Shown: in pieces, positions 46,088-56,524 of the stretch
Layout: the number at the start of each line of letters is the position of its first letter
Position numbering within the stretch: the stretch's first letter is position 1
Source of the DNA: Bacteroidota bacterium
Lineage (GTDB): Bacteria; Bacteroidota; Bacteroidia; Bacteroidales; F082
DNA length: 64,000 nucleotides
Direction: 5' to 3'
Assembly: GCA_016845175.1 (NCBI GenBank)
Contig: JAERTD010000024.1
Location: forward strand, 1-64,000
The notes under the pieces: model-generated
The model's database searches: none
What the model was told of the DNA's origin: nothing
Seen by the model: only the letters and a program-made list of their open reading frames with translations
Translations under genes and position numbers: made by a program

Positions 46088-48979
46088 ATGAAGTTCTTAC
46101 GATGGTCATTGAAAATACTTGGGATTTTTATCCTCCTGATTTTGATTGTATTGTTTGTTACACCTTATTTTTTTAAGACTGAAATCACTGAATTTGTCAA
46201 AATCGAACTCAATAATAATATTGAGGGTCAAGTTGATTTTGAATCAGTGGACATTTCTCTGTTCCGGAACTTTCCTGATTTTAGTATCCGTGTAAATACC
46301 ATCCGGGTGCAAGATATTAAAGGCAAGGAAATACTTAACTGCCAGCAATTAACGGTCGTTGTGGACCTGTTTGCACTGATGGGTGATGATATCTATGAAG
46401 TAAAATCCATCCTTGTGGACCATCCGGTATTAACATTAACTATTGATGAGGCCTTAGTAGCAGAACAGGATGTGGAAATCCACCAATCGAAGGAAATAGG
46501 TAAGCCGGTAAAAACGTCCACCGCAGAGGCGCCCATCACACTGAAGATAAAACGCCTGGCCATTAGAAATGCGGCCATATTTTATGAGGATACACAAGCT
46601 GGAATCCGTACTGAAGTTCATGGACTAAACTTTGCCCTTAGCGGAAACCTTTCGGAATCGCGTACAACACTGTTTGTGGATGTCAGTACGCCGAAACTGG
46701 ATTTCTATAATGATGGCAATAAATTGCTAAATAATCTGGCTGTAACATTTACAGGAAACATAGATGCTGATCTTAAAAATGAAATCTATACTTTCCAAAA
46801 GAATGAGTTATTGTTGAATAGGCTGGCTTTGCAGTTTGAAGGTTCAGTGGCTATGGTAAATGATGACCCTAACCTTATGTTCACCTTCAAAACACCAGAT
46901 AATAATTTCAAACAGCTGCTGTCCTTGGTTCCGGATTTGTATGCAGAGCATTTTTCTACTCTTGAAACAAGTGGAACTTTTACCCTCGATGGCTTTGTAA
47001 AGGGGATGTATACTGAGGAATCTTTGCCTGCCTTCCAACTTAATGTGGGCGCCAGTGATGCCATGCTTTCCTATCCAGAGATGCCAGGGAAATTGAGTGA
47101 TATTCAAATTGATCTTTCCCTGAAAAATACTGGTGGAGAGGTGGATGCCACGGTAATAGATCTAAAATTACTACAGGCCAAGCTGCTGCAAGACCCATTT
47201 TCTTTTAAACTGTATCTTACCCATCCGGTTTCTGATCCTCATATGGATGCCCATGCATCTGGGACTTTGAATTTGTCAAACCTCTCTCAGGTTTTCCCCC
47301 ACGACTTGGGTGATCTGGCAGGTGTATTATTGCTTGATATGCGTTTGAAAGGAAGCTTGTCTGCTGTGGAAGAAAAACGCTATAAGGATTTCCTGGCCAT
47401 GGGGTCCATGGTAGCCAAAGACCTGAAATATCTGGATAAAGGTTTTTCAGAAGCCATTCATATCAGTCATGCACAGCTTAATTTTTCTCCCGAACATCTC
47501 GACCTTAGTAGTTTTGAATTTCGGGTGGGACAGAGTCAGGTGTCCGCAACAGGTCGTGTGCAGAATTATTTGGCTTATTATCTGAAGGATGATGTGCTCA
47601 GTGGAGATCTTAAGATAAACTCTCCCTATATCAAGGTGAATGAACTAATGGAGCCCTGGAAGTCAGAGGAAGCGGATGAATCTTTAGAAGATAAAACTGA
47701 AGAGGAATCAGAAACAGACACTTCAGCTAAGCCAGAAGATTCGCAATCTGAAGTCATAGAGATCCCTGATAATATCAATTTCAAGGTTTCATTACAAACC
47801 GACCATTTGATTTATGATAGCTTAGAAATGAAAGAATTAATGGCGGATCTCCATATCCATGACCAAAGGCTGGAAATCAACAAGCTCAGTGCTGAGATCA
47901 TGGGAGGAAAAACTGAAATAAAGGGATTTTATGCAACACCTGGAAATACAGATCCCCAAATAGATCTTCAGCTGATGCTCAAAAGCGTCGATATAGCTCA
48001 AAGCTATGCATCTCTGGTTCTATTCCGGCAATTTGTGCCCATGGCTGCTGCAGCCTCCGGACAATTGTCCATGTCACTGGGATTGTCCACTGACTTAAAT
48101 CAACATATGAAACCCAAATGGTCCAGTGTGGCAGGTCATGGTCGCATGCGATCAAAAAAACTTTCCATTGAGCAAGCAGAGTTTTTTAAAGCATTTAATC
48201 TGGTCCTGAACAGTGAGATGTTTGAGAACATCCATACTGGGCCTATCGATGTGAATTTTAAACTGGAAGATGGTAAAATCCACCACAAACCATTTAAAGT
48301 GCAATTGAATGGGGTAGAGGCAGAAATAGCCGGATGGACTTCTTTTGATCAGCAGATCGACTACAGTTTCAACACTGAATTACCCATTGAAATGGCAGGG
48401 GATGAGGCGGCCAGTCTGATCAAACACTATATCGATGAAGGGAATAACCTGGGTTTCAATCTTGAATCGGTTAAAACCATAAAACTGGGTTTTGGAGTTA
48501 CCGGTACTGCCAAAAAACCTAAAATAAAACTATTATCGACAGCTAAGGGCAGTGGTACAAGTATTGAAAAGGTATTAAAAGATACCTATGAAGAAAAAAA
48601 GGAAGAGCTGCTGAATACCGGCAAAGAGGAGGCTGCTAAAATAATGGCTGAAGCTAAAGCTGATGCTGATGCTATCATTAAGGAAGCCCAAAAACAAGTG
48701 GATGAACTAAATCGTTTGGCAAAACTATCAGCCGAAGATTTCAAAAAGGAATCACAAAAACAAGCTGATGCATTGATAGCAGAAGCGAAGAAAAATGGTC
48801 CGGTGGCGGCCATGGTGGCTAAGGAAGCGGCTAAAGAGTTGTTAAAGGAAGGTGATAAGCATGCTGCAGAAGCTGTGAAACGTGCCGCTGCTGAAGCTGA
48901 TAAGATTTTAAAAGAAGCCCAAAAACAAGCCGATCAGATCATGAAAGATGCGGAGAAAAAGGCAAAGGAAATCAAATAA
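46088..48979 (+). CDS. AsmA-family protein with Ala/Lys/Glu-rich helical tail
   Basis: 963 residues. An N-terminal membrane segment (ILGIFILLILIVLFVTPYFF) is followed by the AsmA signature (IEGQVDFESVDISLFRNFPDFSIRV-type segment near residues 42-67). A long beta-rich body runs to about 810, with an acidic, Ser/Glu-rich linker near residues 520-560. Residues about 820-963 form a highly charged helical tail of Ala, Lys, Glu and Gln with repeated EAQKQ(V/A)D units. AsmA-like proteins bridge inner and outer membranes and move phospholipid; the tail is unusual. Role here is inferred from the family. Confidence 0.82.
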   Translation: MKFLRWSLKILGIFILLILIVLFVTPYFFKTEITEFVKIELNNNIEGQVDFESVDISLFRNFPDFSIRVNTIRVQDIKGKEILNCQQLTVVVDLFALMGDDIYEVKSILVDHPVLTLTIDEALVAEQDVEIHQSKEIGKPVKTSTAEAPITLKIKRLAIRNAAIFYEDTQAGIRTEVHGLNFALSGNLSESRTTLFVDVSTPKLDFYNDGNKLLNNLAVTFTGNIDADLKNEIYTFQKNELLLNRLALQFEGSVAMVNDDPNLMFTFKTPDNNFKQLLSLVPDLYAEHFSTLETSGTFTLDGFVKGMYTEESLPAFQLNVGASDAMLSYPEMPGKLSDIQIDLSLKNTGGEVDATVIDLKLLQAKLLQDPFSFKLYLTHPVSDPHMDAHASGTLNLSNLSQVFPHDLGDLAGVLLLDMRLKGSLSAVEEKRYKDFLAMGSMVAKDLKYLDKGFSEAIHISHAQLNFSPEHLDLSSFEFRVGQSQVSATGRVQNYLAYYLKDDVLSGDLKINSPYIKVNELMEPWKSEEADESLEDKTEEESETDTSAKPEDSQSEVIEIPDNINFKVSLQTDHLIYDSLEMKELMADLHIHDQRLEINKLSAEIMGGKTEIKGFYATPGNTDPQIDLQLMLKSVDIAQSYASLVLFRQFVPMAAAASGQLSMSLGLSTDLNQHMKPKWSSVAGHGRMRSKKLSIEQAEFFKAFNLVLNSEMFENIHTGPIDVNFKLEDGKIHHKPFKVQLNGVEAEIAGWTSFDQQIDYSFNTELPIEMAGDEAASLIKHYIDEGNNLGFNLESVKTIKLGFGVTGTAKKPKIKLLSTAKGSGTSIEKVLKDTYEEKKEELLNTGKEEAAKIMAEAKADADAIIKEAQKQVDELNRLAKLSAEDFKKESQKQADALIAEAKKNGPVAAMVAKEAAKELLKEGDKHAAEAVKRAAAEADKILKEAQKQADQIMKDAEKKAKEIK

Positions 48980-48999
48980 CAGTAGATTATCCATGAATA

Positions 49000-49015
49000 A
49001 AGTAGCGCGCTACTT
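49000..49015. repeat. 16-base perfect palindrome at convergent gene ends
   Basis: AAGTAGCGCGCTACTT lies 20 bases after the AsmA-like stop and covers the stop codon of the PhoD-type gene. It may form a bidirectional terminator-type stem but lacks a loop and a T-run. Confidence 0.4.
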
Positions 49016-50344
49016 CTTCATTCTGGCCTCAGGCTTTATGGTATGTGTGTAAAGTAGTTCACCATTGGCGTCATAATAATTGACCTGCAATACCCTGTTT
49101 TTCCTTTCACCACTGATGGCTATTTCACAGAAATTTCTTTCCATAATTACCGACTCTTGTATTCTTAAAGTATTGGGTTGGTTGATGGCGTTGTCGTTGG
49201 CACCACTGTTCATGGGAGATGAGGTAATATCCCAGATAATGGGTTTTCCTTTTTTCTCTAAAACAGTGATCTCAGAAAAATGCACATCGCCGGTCAGGAA
49301 CACAACATTTTGTATGCCCTCCTTTTGAATGAAGTCGATGATTCGTTCCCTTTCTTTGTCAAAACCGTAATTGGCATAGGATTCATACATGGCTGAGTTG
49401 GATAATAACTGGCCACCCAACACCACAAATTTAAATTGGGCATAGCTACTGCTCAGGTTGTCGAACAGCCATTGCAATTGATCTTCCCCCAGTATGGTTT
49501 TTTCGCCTGTTTTTCTACGGTTGGGTGTTCTGAAAGAACGGTTGTCCAACAGGAAAAAATCAGCATCAGCCCATTGAAAGGCAGTGATGGCACCATATAT
49601 TTCACCCACCCCATAAGTGGGGTTGGCCCAGAACATTTCAAAGGCCTCCATGGTTTGATCTTTGTTCCAAAAACTTCTGTCAGAATCATTGGGTCCGAAA
49701 TCGTGGTCATCCAATATGGCATAATGATGGGTGGTGGACAGAAAGCGTTGCAATTCGGGAATGGATCGATCGTGGGTATAACGACCCACAATTCCTGTCC
49801 AACTGTTCCAATCAGCTTCCCTGAAATATACATTATCACCCAGCCAAAGCATAAAATCTGCTTGTCTGTCAGCCATATGTTCATAAATCTGGTAATCCCC
49901 TCCATAAGGGTCTCCGGGGCGATCATAGGCAGTTTCATTGATATAGGCACCGCTTCCCATCAAAAAACTGAAGGCAGGAGGATCGGTTCTCCATTTCCAT
50001 AGTTTCTGAGTCTGAAAATAGGTAGGATAATTCAATTCAACCAATTGATTGTTGATGAACACATGATAATCATAAATATTGCCAGGTTCAACCGAATCGG
50101 CTAGGAGCAAGGCAGTAAAAGCCTCATCTTTATGTGTTTTAACCCTGTTCGTTCGGTATTTTTTATCCGGATTGTCTTTGAGCCAATACATGGCAAAAAC
50201 CCTGGCCGGTTCTGTGGTTTGTACCCAAATAGCAACTTCCCGCATTTCGCTATATCCCAACATGGGACCCGATTGCAGCCATTTATTCTGAGAACTCAAT
50301 AGGAGGGGAAGGATCATAACTGATAGCAATACCAACTTTTTCAT
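49010..50344 (-). CDS. PhoD-type alkaline phosphatase D family protein
   Basis: 444 residues with a signal peptide (MKKLVLLSVMILPLLLSSQN). Metallophosphatase motifs are in order: LMGSGAYINET, MLWLGDNVYFREADW, ILDDHDFGPNDSDRSF and FLTGDVHFSEIT. Together these give the Asp, Asn and His ligands of the PhoD/PhoX-like Fe-Ca or dimetal site. It should hydrolyse phosphomono- or diesters in the periplasm or outside. It follows the ENPP-type gene by 76 bases on the same strand, below a TonB-dependent receptor gene. Confidence 0.87.
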   Translation of the reverse strand: MKKLVLLSVMILPLLLSSQNKWLQSGPMLGYSEMREVAIWVQTTEPARVFAMYWLKDNPDKKYRTNRVKTHKDEAFTALLLADSVEPGNIYDYHVFINNQLVELNYPTYFQTQKLWKWRTDPPAFSFLMGSGAYINETAYDRPGDPYGGDYQIYEHMADRQADFMLWLGDNVYFREADWNSWTGIVGRYTHDRSIPELQRFLSTTHHYAILDDHDFGPNDSDRSFWNKDQTMEAFEMFWANPTYGVGEIYGAITAFQWADADFFLLDNRSFRTPNRRKTGEKTILGEDQLQWLFDNLSSSYAQFKFVVLGGQLLSNSAMYESYANYGFDKERERIIDFIQKEGIQNVVFLTGDVHFSEITVLEKKGKPIIWDITSSPMNSGANDNAINQPNTLRIQESVIMERNFCEIAISGERKNRVLQVNYYDANGELLYTHTIKPEARMKK

Positions 50345-50420
50345 GGATTCAATTATTTTTAGATGGTTTAAATCTAAGGGTTATTTTTGAGATGACAGAC
50401 GAAAGCTTAGCGGCTTAAAC

Positions 50421-51644
50421 CTATTTAGCCTTTGGAGTATACTTTAACATGGGAGAAACAGCCTCGAGCTTACCATCAACATCAGCAGGTGTAAGACCCA
50501 GAATTTCTGCCATCAAAGGATACAAATGAATATTTTCAAAGGCTTCTTGTTCATAGCCTTCTTTGAATACCGGTCCGGCAGCATAAAAGATCGTCCTCAT
50601 GGCTGAAAAATGATTGTCATAACCATGGGCTCCCAGGCTCTTCCCTTGCTTCCACGACCAATAAATACTCCAGCCTGAATCTGCAACCACTGTAATATCA
50701 TGGATGCGCTCATGAGTACCATAATGTAGTCTTTCAGGAATTTCATTTCGCTTCCAAACTTGAAGATGTTCCTGTTGTCGAAGTTTTTCATACACCTGCT
50801 GTTCCCGGCCTGGTTTAACCTTGAAATTAAAGATAGGATTCCATCCGTCGTTCCAAACCTCAAGCGCAGCTGTGTCAATCACTTCATCCAAAATAATTTT
50901 TCTGCTTTCATCAATGGCTCCCATACCATGATCAGAGGTAACTATAATATTTAACTCAGGAAAAATATCAAGTTTTCTGATGGCGGTCATGAATTGTCCC
51001 AGATAAGCGTCCAATTGTTCAATTTTAGCAATGAGTTCAGGGCTTTCCGGCCCATAATGATGACCGGTTTCATCGGGTTCCGGATAATACCACATGATGA
51101 GTTGTGGTCGCTGTTGTTCAGGCAATTGTAACCAGTTAACCAGTGAATCGATGCGCGATTCAAATGCCAGTTTGTGTTCATATGTAGACCACCTGTCAGG
51201 ACGGATACCATTGGTCGGTGCTTCTGAGCCTACCCAAAATAAAATGGCATTCTCCATCCCTTGTTTATTGGCAGTGATCCAGATGGGCTCGCCATCATAA
51301 AACACATCTTCACCAACGGTAGCTCTGTCCTTCTTATTATAGCTACGCCCTACATCAGCTGCATAAAAGTTGTTGAGAACAATCCCATGATGGTCTGGAT
51401 ACAAACCTGTGGCCATGGTGTAATGGTTGGGAAAAGTTTTGGTTGGAAAGGCTGGTATCACATACTTGGCTTTGACCCCAGCACTGGCTATGGAATCAAA
51501 AGTGGGTGTATTGGCAAATTGGGTATAATCCCAGCGGAAGCCATCAAGAGACAGCACAATAAGGTAGGGTTTATCTGATGCTGTGTATTGTTGACATGAG
51601 CTAATGATCAGAACAAGCAATAGGATAGAAAGCAATTTCTTCAT
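50421..51644 (-). CDS. Secreted ENPP-type nucleotide pyrophosphatase/phosphodiesterase
   Basis: 407 residues with an N-terminal lipoprotein-type signal (LVLIISSCQQY, Cys about 17). The alkaline-phosphatase superfamily core is visible: VLSLDGFRWDY (metal Asp), the nucleophile Thr in FPTKTFPNHYTMATG, WYYPEPDETGHHYGP (metal Asp and His) and VTSDHGMGAID, plus LGAHGYDNHF. All six zinc ligands appear present. ENPP enzymes cleave nucleotides, dinucleotides or phospholipid headgroups outside the cell. A terminator hairpin separates it from the TonB-dependent receptor gene upstream. Confidence 0.88.
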   Translation of the reverse strand: MKKLLSILLLVLIISSCQQYTASDKPYLIVLSLDGFRWDYTQFANTPTFDSIASAGVKAKYVIPAFPTKTFPNHYTMATGLYPDHHGIVLNNFYAADVGRSYNKKDRATVGEDVFYDGEPIWITANKQGMENAILFWVGSEAPTNGIRPDRWSTYEHKLAFESRIDSLVNWLQLPEQQRPQLIMWYYPEPDETGHHYGPESPELIAKIEQLDAYLGQFMTAIRKLDIFPELNIIVTSDHGMGAIDESRKIILDEVIDTAALEVWNDGWNPIFNFKVKPGREQQVYEKLRQQEHLQVWKRNEIPERLHYGTHERIHDITVVADSGWSIYWSWKQGKSLGAHGYDNHFSAMRTIFYAAGPVFKEGYEQEAFENIHLYPLMAEILGLTPADVDGKLEAVSPMLKYTPKAK

Positions 51645-51705
51645 GGGTGATGTTTTGTGTCAGCTTAAGTATTATTTGTATCCCAATGGCAATAAATATA
51701 TGAAA

Positions 51706-51737
51706 CAGAAAAGGCCGCCCTTAGGCAGCCTTTTCTG
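51706..51737 (-). terminator. Hairpin terminator after the TonB-dependent receptor gene
   Basis: CAGAAAAGGC and GCCTTTTCTG form a perfect ten-base stem, with an inner GCC/GGC stem around CTTA. It lies 19 bases past the receptor stop codon. Confidence 0.75.
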
Positions 51738-51755
51738 TTTAGTAATTATTAGTTT

Positions 51756-54455
51756 CTACCAGAAAGAAACTTTTGCTCCAACATTGAAAGTTCTTGGCAA
51801 TCCAAGGAATACTTCTGCGGAGTTAGCAGTATGTGTAAATCTATCATCATAACCGTAGAATCCATTGTAACGGCTATTGTCAACAGCATCCTGTACATAG
51901 AATGTGTCGAATATGTTAAAGATATGTCCGAACAAGTCTACATGAATACGACCTTTCATAGGAATGCTGTAATTAATATTGGCATCAAATACAGTGTAAG
52001 AAGGTGTTTCCCATACCTGTGCTCTGTCATCAGCATCATCTCTATTGGTAGGATCGAAATCAGCATAATGATTGGCGTTGTAACGATAGATCAGCTGGAT
52101 ACTCAAACCGTTTACAGGATATACACCTACCCATGCAGCAAACTGAGTTTGTGGGGCATCACCTACTTTAAGGTCTTTGGCATATACGTTTACGGTTTCA
52201 GTCACCTGATCGTCATAATCTTTGATATCAGCACTAACATCGTTCAGATATTTCCAGTTGGCGATGGAGGCAATAGCACCTAAACCAACAAGTCTGATAG
52301 GACGATAGGTAGCTTCCAACTCAAAACCAATGTGGCGTTGGTCCATACCCTTAATAAAGGCAATTCCTGTGGAGCCTAAAGTGTCTAACTGAACATTTCT
52401 GGTGAAAGTTCTGTCATTCCAATTGGTGTAATAGAAATTACCCTTAATATTTAATTTGTCGTTCAATGAATTGTATTCAACACCAGCTTCATAGGATAAG
52501 AATACCTCATTCTGTGGATCTTCTGCAACAGTACCATCACCATCATCAATTACTACGTCAAAAATAGGTACTTTAGAAACATAACCTACGTTACCAAAGG
52601 CACTGAAAGTTTCAGTGAAGTTGTAGTTCAAACCACCTTTGATTTGGTATCCACCAATCCAATCAGTTTTTGAATTTAGTTCACTGATACCATCTTCAGC
52701 TTTCTTAAAGTGGTTGATGTAGGAATATTTAATCATAGAGTAACCCACGGTTCCATATACTGAAAGTTTTCCGTTGCTGTACTCACCCTGAGCAAAACCA
52801 CCAAACCAATCAACTGTGTTGGTGTTGAAATAAGCAATTTTATCACCCAATCCTTTGGCATATTGTGCTTCTGTATCAAATTCGTTGCCATCCCAATGGA
52901 ATGAAGTTAGTCCGAGGAGGTCTCTTACTTCACGGTAGTGCTCAATTTCAGCAGTTCTCCAATCCACACCAATCTGACCTTTGAAATTATCGCTAAAGTC
53001 AATTTTCAATTTGGAAATGGCACCGATGGTCCATTGGTTATTTACTGAGTTACGGAGGATACCTTCTCTAGTATATTCTGGATCCAAGTTATGTGCAATG
53101 GTAGCATCCCAGTCTGGAATTCTTGATGGTTCTGAATCATAATCATACTGGATTTTACCATAAGTACCGGTTCCTCCACCTTTACCACCTGAATAATATA
53201 CAGTAGTAAAATGAGTCAGTTTTTTGCTCCATTGTGCGTACCAGTTCAGGTTTACGATGGGTTTGTGGAAGAAGTTTTCTCTCTCGTTGATGAAATCATC
53301 TGAAAACCTATCATGTTCTTTTCCATTCCAGCTCTGCTTACCAGTGTAACTTGAACTAACGGTATTCCAGTTCTCATTGTATAGTCTTCCTGAGCGTGCT
53401 TGTGGATATGCGATTAGTGTACTGTCATCAACACCTATTTCTTTGGCAAAATCATGGTCGTAAGCAGCCACGTTTTGTTTGTAGAGGTTTTGTCCGTGAC
53501 GCTGAGGGGCACCCACAGCATACAATTCCAGGCGGTGGTTTTTGTGCACATTGTAACTCATGCCTAAATAATAAGCCCAGGCATCAGTCCATGTTTTGTC
53601 GATAACACCGGTTCCAATTTTGCGTACAGCACTTACACTGGCGGCAAATTTGTTGTTGATCAGTCCTGTATGTCCTGAAACAGTGGCTTTAAAGAAACTA
53701 CCTGATCCGGCTTCCAGTTTTACAGAGCCACCAGCTTTCATTTCAGCAGGGCTTGTGAGGATGTTCATGGTACCACCCACAGATGGGGTTGCCAGATTAA
53801 CAGCACTCAAACCACGCTGCATTTCAATGGAAGAAGTAGCATCAGCAATACCGTCCCAGTTTGACCAATATACCCAACCGTTTTCCATGTCATTCACAGG
53901 TACACCATTAATCATAATGGCCACGTTTCTTTGGTTAAAACCACGAACGTTGATTCTGGCATCACCAGCACCACCACCCTGAGGGGTAGCGTAGACAGAT
54001 GGTGTATTGTTCATAATCATTGGAAGGTCTCTTGAACCTAACTGCTGCTCAATTTCCGCTTTGGAAACTTTAGATACAGCAACAGGAGTTTCTCTCTCCT
54101 TGGCACGGTCGGCCATAATATTTACCCCTTCAAGGGCAAATGTGGTGGCCGTAAGTCGCGTCCTACCCAAATTGTCGGTTTGACCATCTTTGATAGTGGC
54201 CTCAAATTCTACAGCTTCATAACCTACGTAACTGATAACAATAGTGTATGTGCCAGCTGGCATGCTGAAACTGTATATGCCGTTGATATCGGTTACCGTT
54301 CCTGTGGTGGTTCCTTTAATAAATACAGAAGCTCCGATGAGAGACTCACCATAGCTTGCGTCAGTCACCTTACCGGTAATGGTACCCTGTGCAAATGTTG
54401 CACCAGCGAACAATACAGTTAGCAATAATGTTAAGAGTAAATTTGATTTTTTCAT
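51756..54455 (-). CDS. TonB-dependent outer-membrane receptor
   Basis: 899 residues from ATG 54455 (MKKSNLLLTLLLTVLF); a TTG six bases earlier was not chosen. Signal peptide to TFAQ, then a carboxypeptidase-like domain (GTITGKVTDASYGESLIGAS), a plug domain (PSVYATPQGGGAGDARINVR, with GVPVNDMENGW) and a 22-strand-type barrel ending in the aromatic-terminated VGAKVSFW. It takes up a substrate using TonB energy. No SusD-like lipoprotein is adjacent, so it is not a classical SusCD pair; the neighbouring phosphatases hint at a phosphorus-containing ligand (inference). Confidence 0.9.
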   Translation of the reverse strand: MKKSNLLLTLLLTVLFAGATFAQGTITGKVTDASYGESLIGASVFIKGTTTGTVTDINGIYSFSMPAGTYTIVISYVGYEAVEFEATIKDGQTDNLGRTRLTATTFALEGVNIMADRAKERETPVAVSKVSKAEIEQQLGSRDLPMIMNNTPSVYATPQGGGAGDARINVRGFNQRNVAIMINGVPVNDMENGWVYWSNWDGIADATSSIEMQRGLSAVNLATPSVGGTMNILTSPAEMKAGGSVKLEAGSGSFFKATVSGHTGLINNKFAASVSAVRKIGTGVIDKTWTDAWAYYLGMSYNVHKNHRLELYAVGAPQRHGQNLYKQNVAAYDHDFAKEIGVDDSTLIAYPQARSGRLYNENWNTVSSSYTGKQSWNGKEHDRFSDDFINERENFFHKPIVNLNWYAQWSKKLTHFTTVYYSGGKGGGTGTYGKIQYDYDSEPSRIPDWDATIAHNLDPEYTREGILRNSVNNQWTIGAISKLKIDFSDNFKGQIGVDWRTAEIEHYREVRDLLGLTSFHWDGNEFDTEAQYAKGLGDKIAYFNTNTVDWFGGFAQGEYSNGKLSVYGTVGYSMIKYSYINHFKKAEDGISELNSKTDWIGGYQIKGGLNYNFTETFSAFGNVGYVSKVPIFDVVIDDGDGTVAEDPQNEVFLSYEAGVEYNSLNDKLNIKGNFYYTNWNDRTFTRNVQLDTLGSTGIAFIKGMDQRHIGFELEATYRPIRLVGLGAIASIANWKYLNDVSADIKDYDDQVTETVNVYAKDLKVGDAPQTQFAAWVGVYPVNGLSIQLIYRYNANHYADFDPTNRDDADDRAQVWETPSYTVFDANINYSIPMKGRIHVDLFGHIFNIFDTFYVQDAVDNSRYNGFYGYDDRFTHTANSAEVFLGLPRTFNVGAKVSFW

Positions 54456-54754
54456 AAACAATAGTTTTTGGTTTTCTAAATTTTACATTCGTTTTATTGA
54501 AGCACTAAAATATACAATAAGAGCAGTACACAGATGAATTAATTGTTAACAAATTAGCAGTTATTATTTGGCTGATTTTATAAAATGTAGATAGTCAACA
54601 TTTTAAATGTTAATAACTGTTAATAAGTTACTGATAATGCCTTAAGGATTAAGATATTAGCGGTTTCCCGTTGACGAGAAAACAAGCTGAGTTTCAATAC
54701 ATATTAGGCCTGATAAACCTCAGTTTCGCTTCCTCCTAAAATACAGATAATCAG
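54456..54754. other. Intergenic region between ribH and the TonB-dependent receptor
   Basis: About 300 AT-rich bases with no coding frame. It must hold the receptor promoter, but only a weak TATATTTT sequence is seen and no consensus box. No RNA structure recognised. Confidence 0.3.
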
Positions 54755-55216
54755 TTATAAAACTTTCATCAGATTGGCCATTTCGATGGCTGCCATGGCT
54801 GCATCAAAGCCTTTATTACCTGATTTTGTGCCGGCACGCTCAATGGCCTGTTCAATATTCTCAGTGGTCAGAATGCCATAAATCACCGGAATTCCTGTTT
54901 CCATCATTGCATGTGCGATTCCCTTAGAGGATTCATTGGCTACAAAATCAAAGTGAGGGGTGGCTCCTCTGATGACTGCACCTAAACAAATCACAGCATC
55001 ATATTTTTTCGAAGAAGCCATTTTTTTGGCGATCAGTGGAATCTCGAAGGACCCTGGAGACCAGGCCACATCAATATTCGATTCCGAAGCACCATGACGG
55101 ATCAATGCATCCTTTGCACCACCCAAAAGCTTACTGCCAATAAATTCGTTGAAGCGCCCGACAATAATACCAAAGCGCAAGTTTTCTGCATGTAATTTAC
55201 CTTCTAATGTGTTCAT
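54755..55216 (-). CDS. ribH: 6,7-dimethyl-8-ribityllumazine synthase
   Basis: 153 residues, the usual length. Substrate-binding motifs are seen: [48 protein letters not shown] and [17 protein letters not shown]. It joins 5-amino-6-ribitylamino-uracil with 3,4-dihydroxybutanone phosphate to give lumazine, the last-but-one step of riboflavin synthesis. It is the last gene of the ribD-ribE-ribBA-ribH operon, 80 bases after ribBA. Confidence 0.96.
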   Translation of the reverse strand: MNTLEGKLHAENLRFGIIVGRFNEFIGSKLLGGAKDALIRHGASESNIDVAWSPGSFEIPLIAKKMASSKKYDAVICLGAVIRGATPHFDFVANESSKGIAHAMMETGIPVIYGILTTENIEQAIERAGTKSGNKGFDAAMAAIEMANLMKVL

Positions 55217-55296
55217 AATCTATAGTTTTATATTTTATGCTATCAATTATTGTTTTCTTATTTATACGATAGTGTAACAGTTTGATTTTATATACT

Positions 55297-56493
55297 TTAC
55301 TGTAGCATATGACCCAACTTCGATTTCTTGGTTTCCAGGTAAAAATGATTGTTTTCGTTGTGGTTCATTTGAATGGGTATGCGCTCCACCACTTTTAGCC
55401 CGAAGCCAAAAATCCCGGATATTTTTTTTGGATTGTTTGTCATTAATCTTAATTCTTTAGCTCCCAGGTCAGAAATAATCTCCGCACCAATGCCATAATC
55501 TCTCAAATCGGCTTTGAAACCCAGGGCCTCATTGGCCTCCACTGTATCCATCCCCTTATCCTGCAAATGATAGGCTTTCAATTTGTTGAGTAAGCCTATG
55601 CCTCTGCCTTCCTGTCTCATATAAAGTAAAATGCCTCTCCCTTCGGTGGCTATTCTTTGCATCGCATCTTCCAGCTGTTCTCCACAATCACAGCGTTCTG
55701 AGGCAAATACATCGCCAGTTAAACATTCTGAGTGGACCCGGGTAAGCACAGGAGCAGTATCATCTATGCTGCCCATGGTTAGAGCCACATGTTCCTGACC
55801 GGATATTTTCTCTTTATAACCCACTGCCTGAAAGGTTCCAAACTTAGTCGGTAATTTAACCTCTGAAACCCTTTCTACCAATTTCTCATGTCGACGCCTG
55901 TAGTCAATCAAGTCAGCGATGGTAATTAATTTTAAGTTGTGTTTTTTTACATACTCCTTGAGTTCAGGAACCCTGGCCATGCTTCCATCTTCATTCATTA
56001 TCTCACAGATGACACCAGCAGGGTAGAGGCCGGCAAGTCTTGCCAGGTCTACCGCAGCTTCGGTATGTCCTGCACGAACCAGTACCCCTCCTTTTTTAGA
56101 TTCCAGAGGGAAGATATGTCCAGGTTTATTGAAATCAGTTGGTTTAGATTGAGGATCGATGAGTTTTTGAATGGTTAAAGCCCTGTCAGCAGCAGAAATC
56201 CCTGTGGAAGTTTCCGTAGCATCCACTGAAACCGTAAAAGCAGTCTTGTGGGTATCAGTATTCTCCGATACCATCATGCCTATGTTCAGCTCTTTAAGCC
56301 TTTCATGAACCACTGGCATACAAATAAGACCACCTCCATGTTTGGCCATGAAGTTGATGGCCTTGGGTGTTATCTTATCGGCTGCGATGATCAAATCACC
56401 TTCATTTTCTCTTCGTTTGTCATCCACAACCACAAGCATTTTTCCCTGCTTGAAATCTTCGATGGCTTCCTCTATGGTGTTAAAATCTCCCAT
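55297..56493 (-). CDS. ribBA: Bifunctional DHBP synthase / GTP cyclohydrolase II
   Basis: 398 residues. Residues 1-205 are the RibB half ([30 protein letters not shown]) that makes 3,4-dihydroxybutanone phosphate from ribulose 5-phosphate. Residues 206-398 are the RibA half with the zinc Cys set [29 protein letters not shown] and RLMTNNPKK, which opens GTP. Both sets of active-site residues look intact. It supplies both starting materials for riboflavin. Lies 31 bases after ribE in the operon. Confidence 0.96.
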   Translation of the reverse strand: MGDFNTIEEAIEDFKQGKMLVVVDDKRRENEGDLIIAADKITPKAINFMAKHGGGLICMPVVHERLKELNIGMMVSENTDTHKTAFTVSVDATETSTGISAADRALTIQKLIDPQSKPTDFNKPGHIFPLESKKGGVLVRAGHTEAAVDLARLAGLYPAGVICEIMNEDGSMARVPELKEYVKKHNLKLITIADLIDYRRRHEKLVERVSEVKLPTKFGTFQAVGYKEKISGQEHVALTMGSIDDTAPVLTRVHSECLTGDVFASERCDCGEQLEDAMQRIATEGRGILLYMRQEGRGIGLLNKLKAYHLQDKGMDTVEANEALGFKADLRDYGIGAEIISDLGAKELRLMTNNPKKISGIFGFGLKVVERIPIQMNHNENNHFYLETKKSKLGHMLQ

Positions 56494-56524
56494 TATTATA
56501 TGTTTAATCTGCTATTAGAAATAT

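Noticed and set aside
49436-50002. Open frame of 188 codons on the plus strand
   Set aside because: Antisense to the PhoD-type gene, which has all metal-site motifs.
51756-54455. SusC of a SusCD polysaccharide locus
   Set aside because: No SusD-like lipoprotein or glycoside hydrolase lies nearby and the receptor is a general TonB-dependent type.
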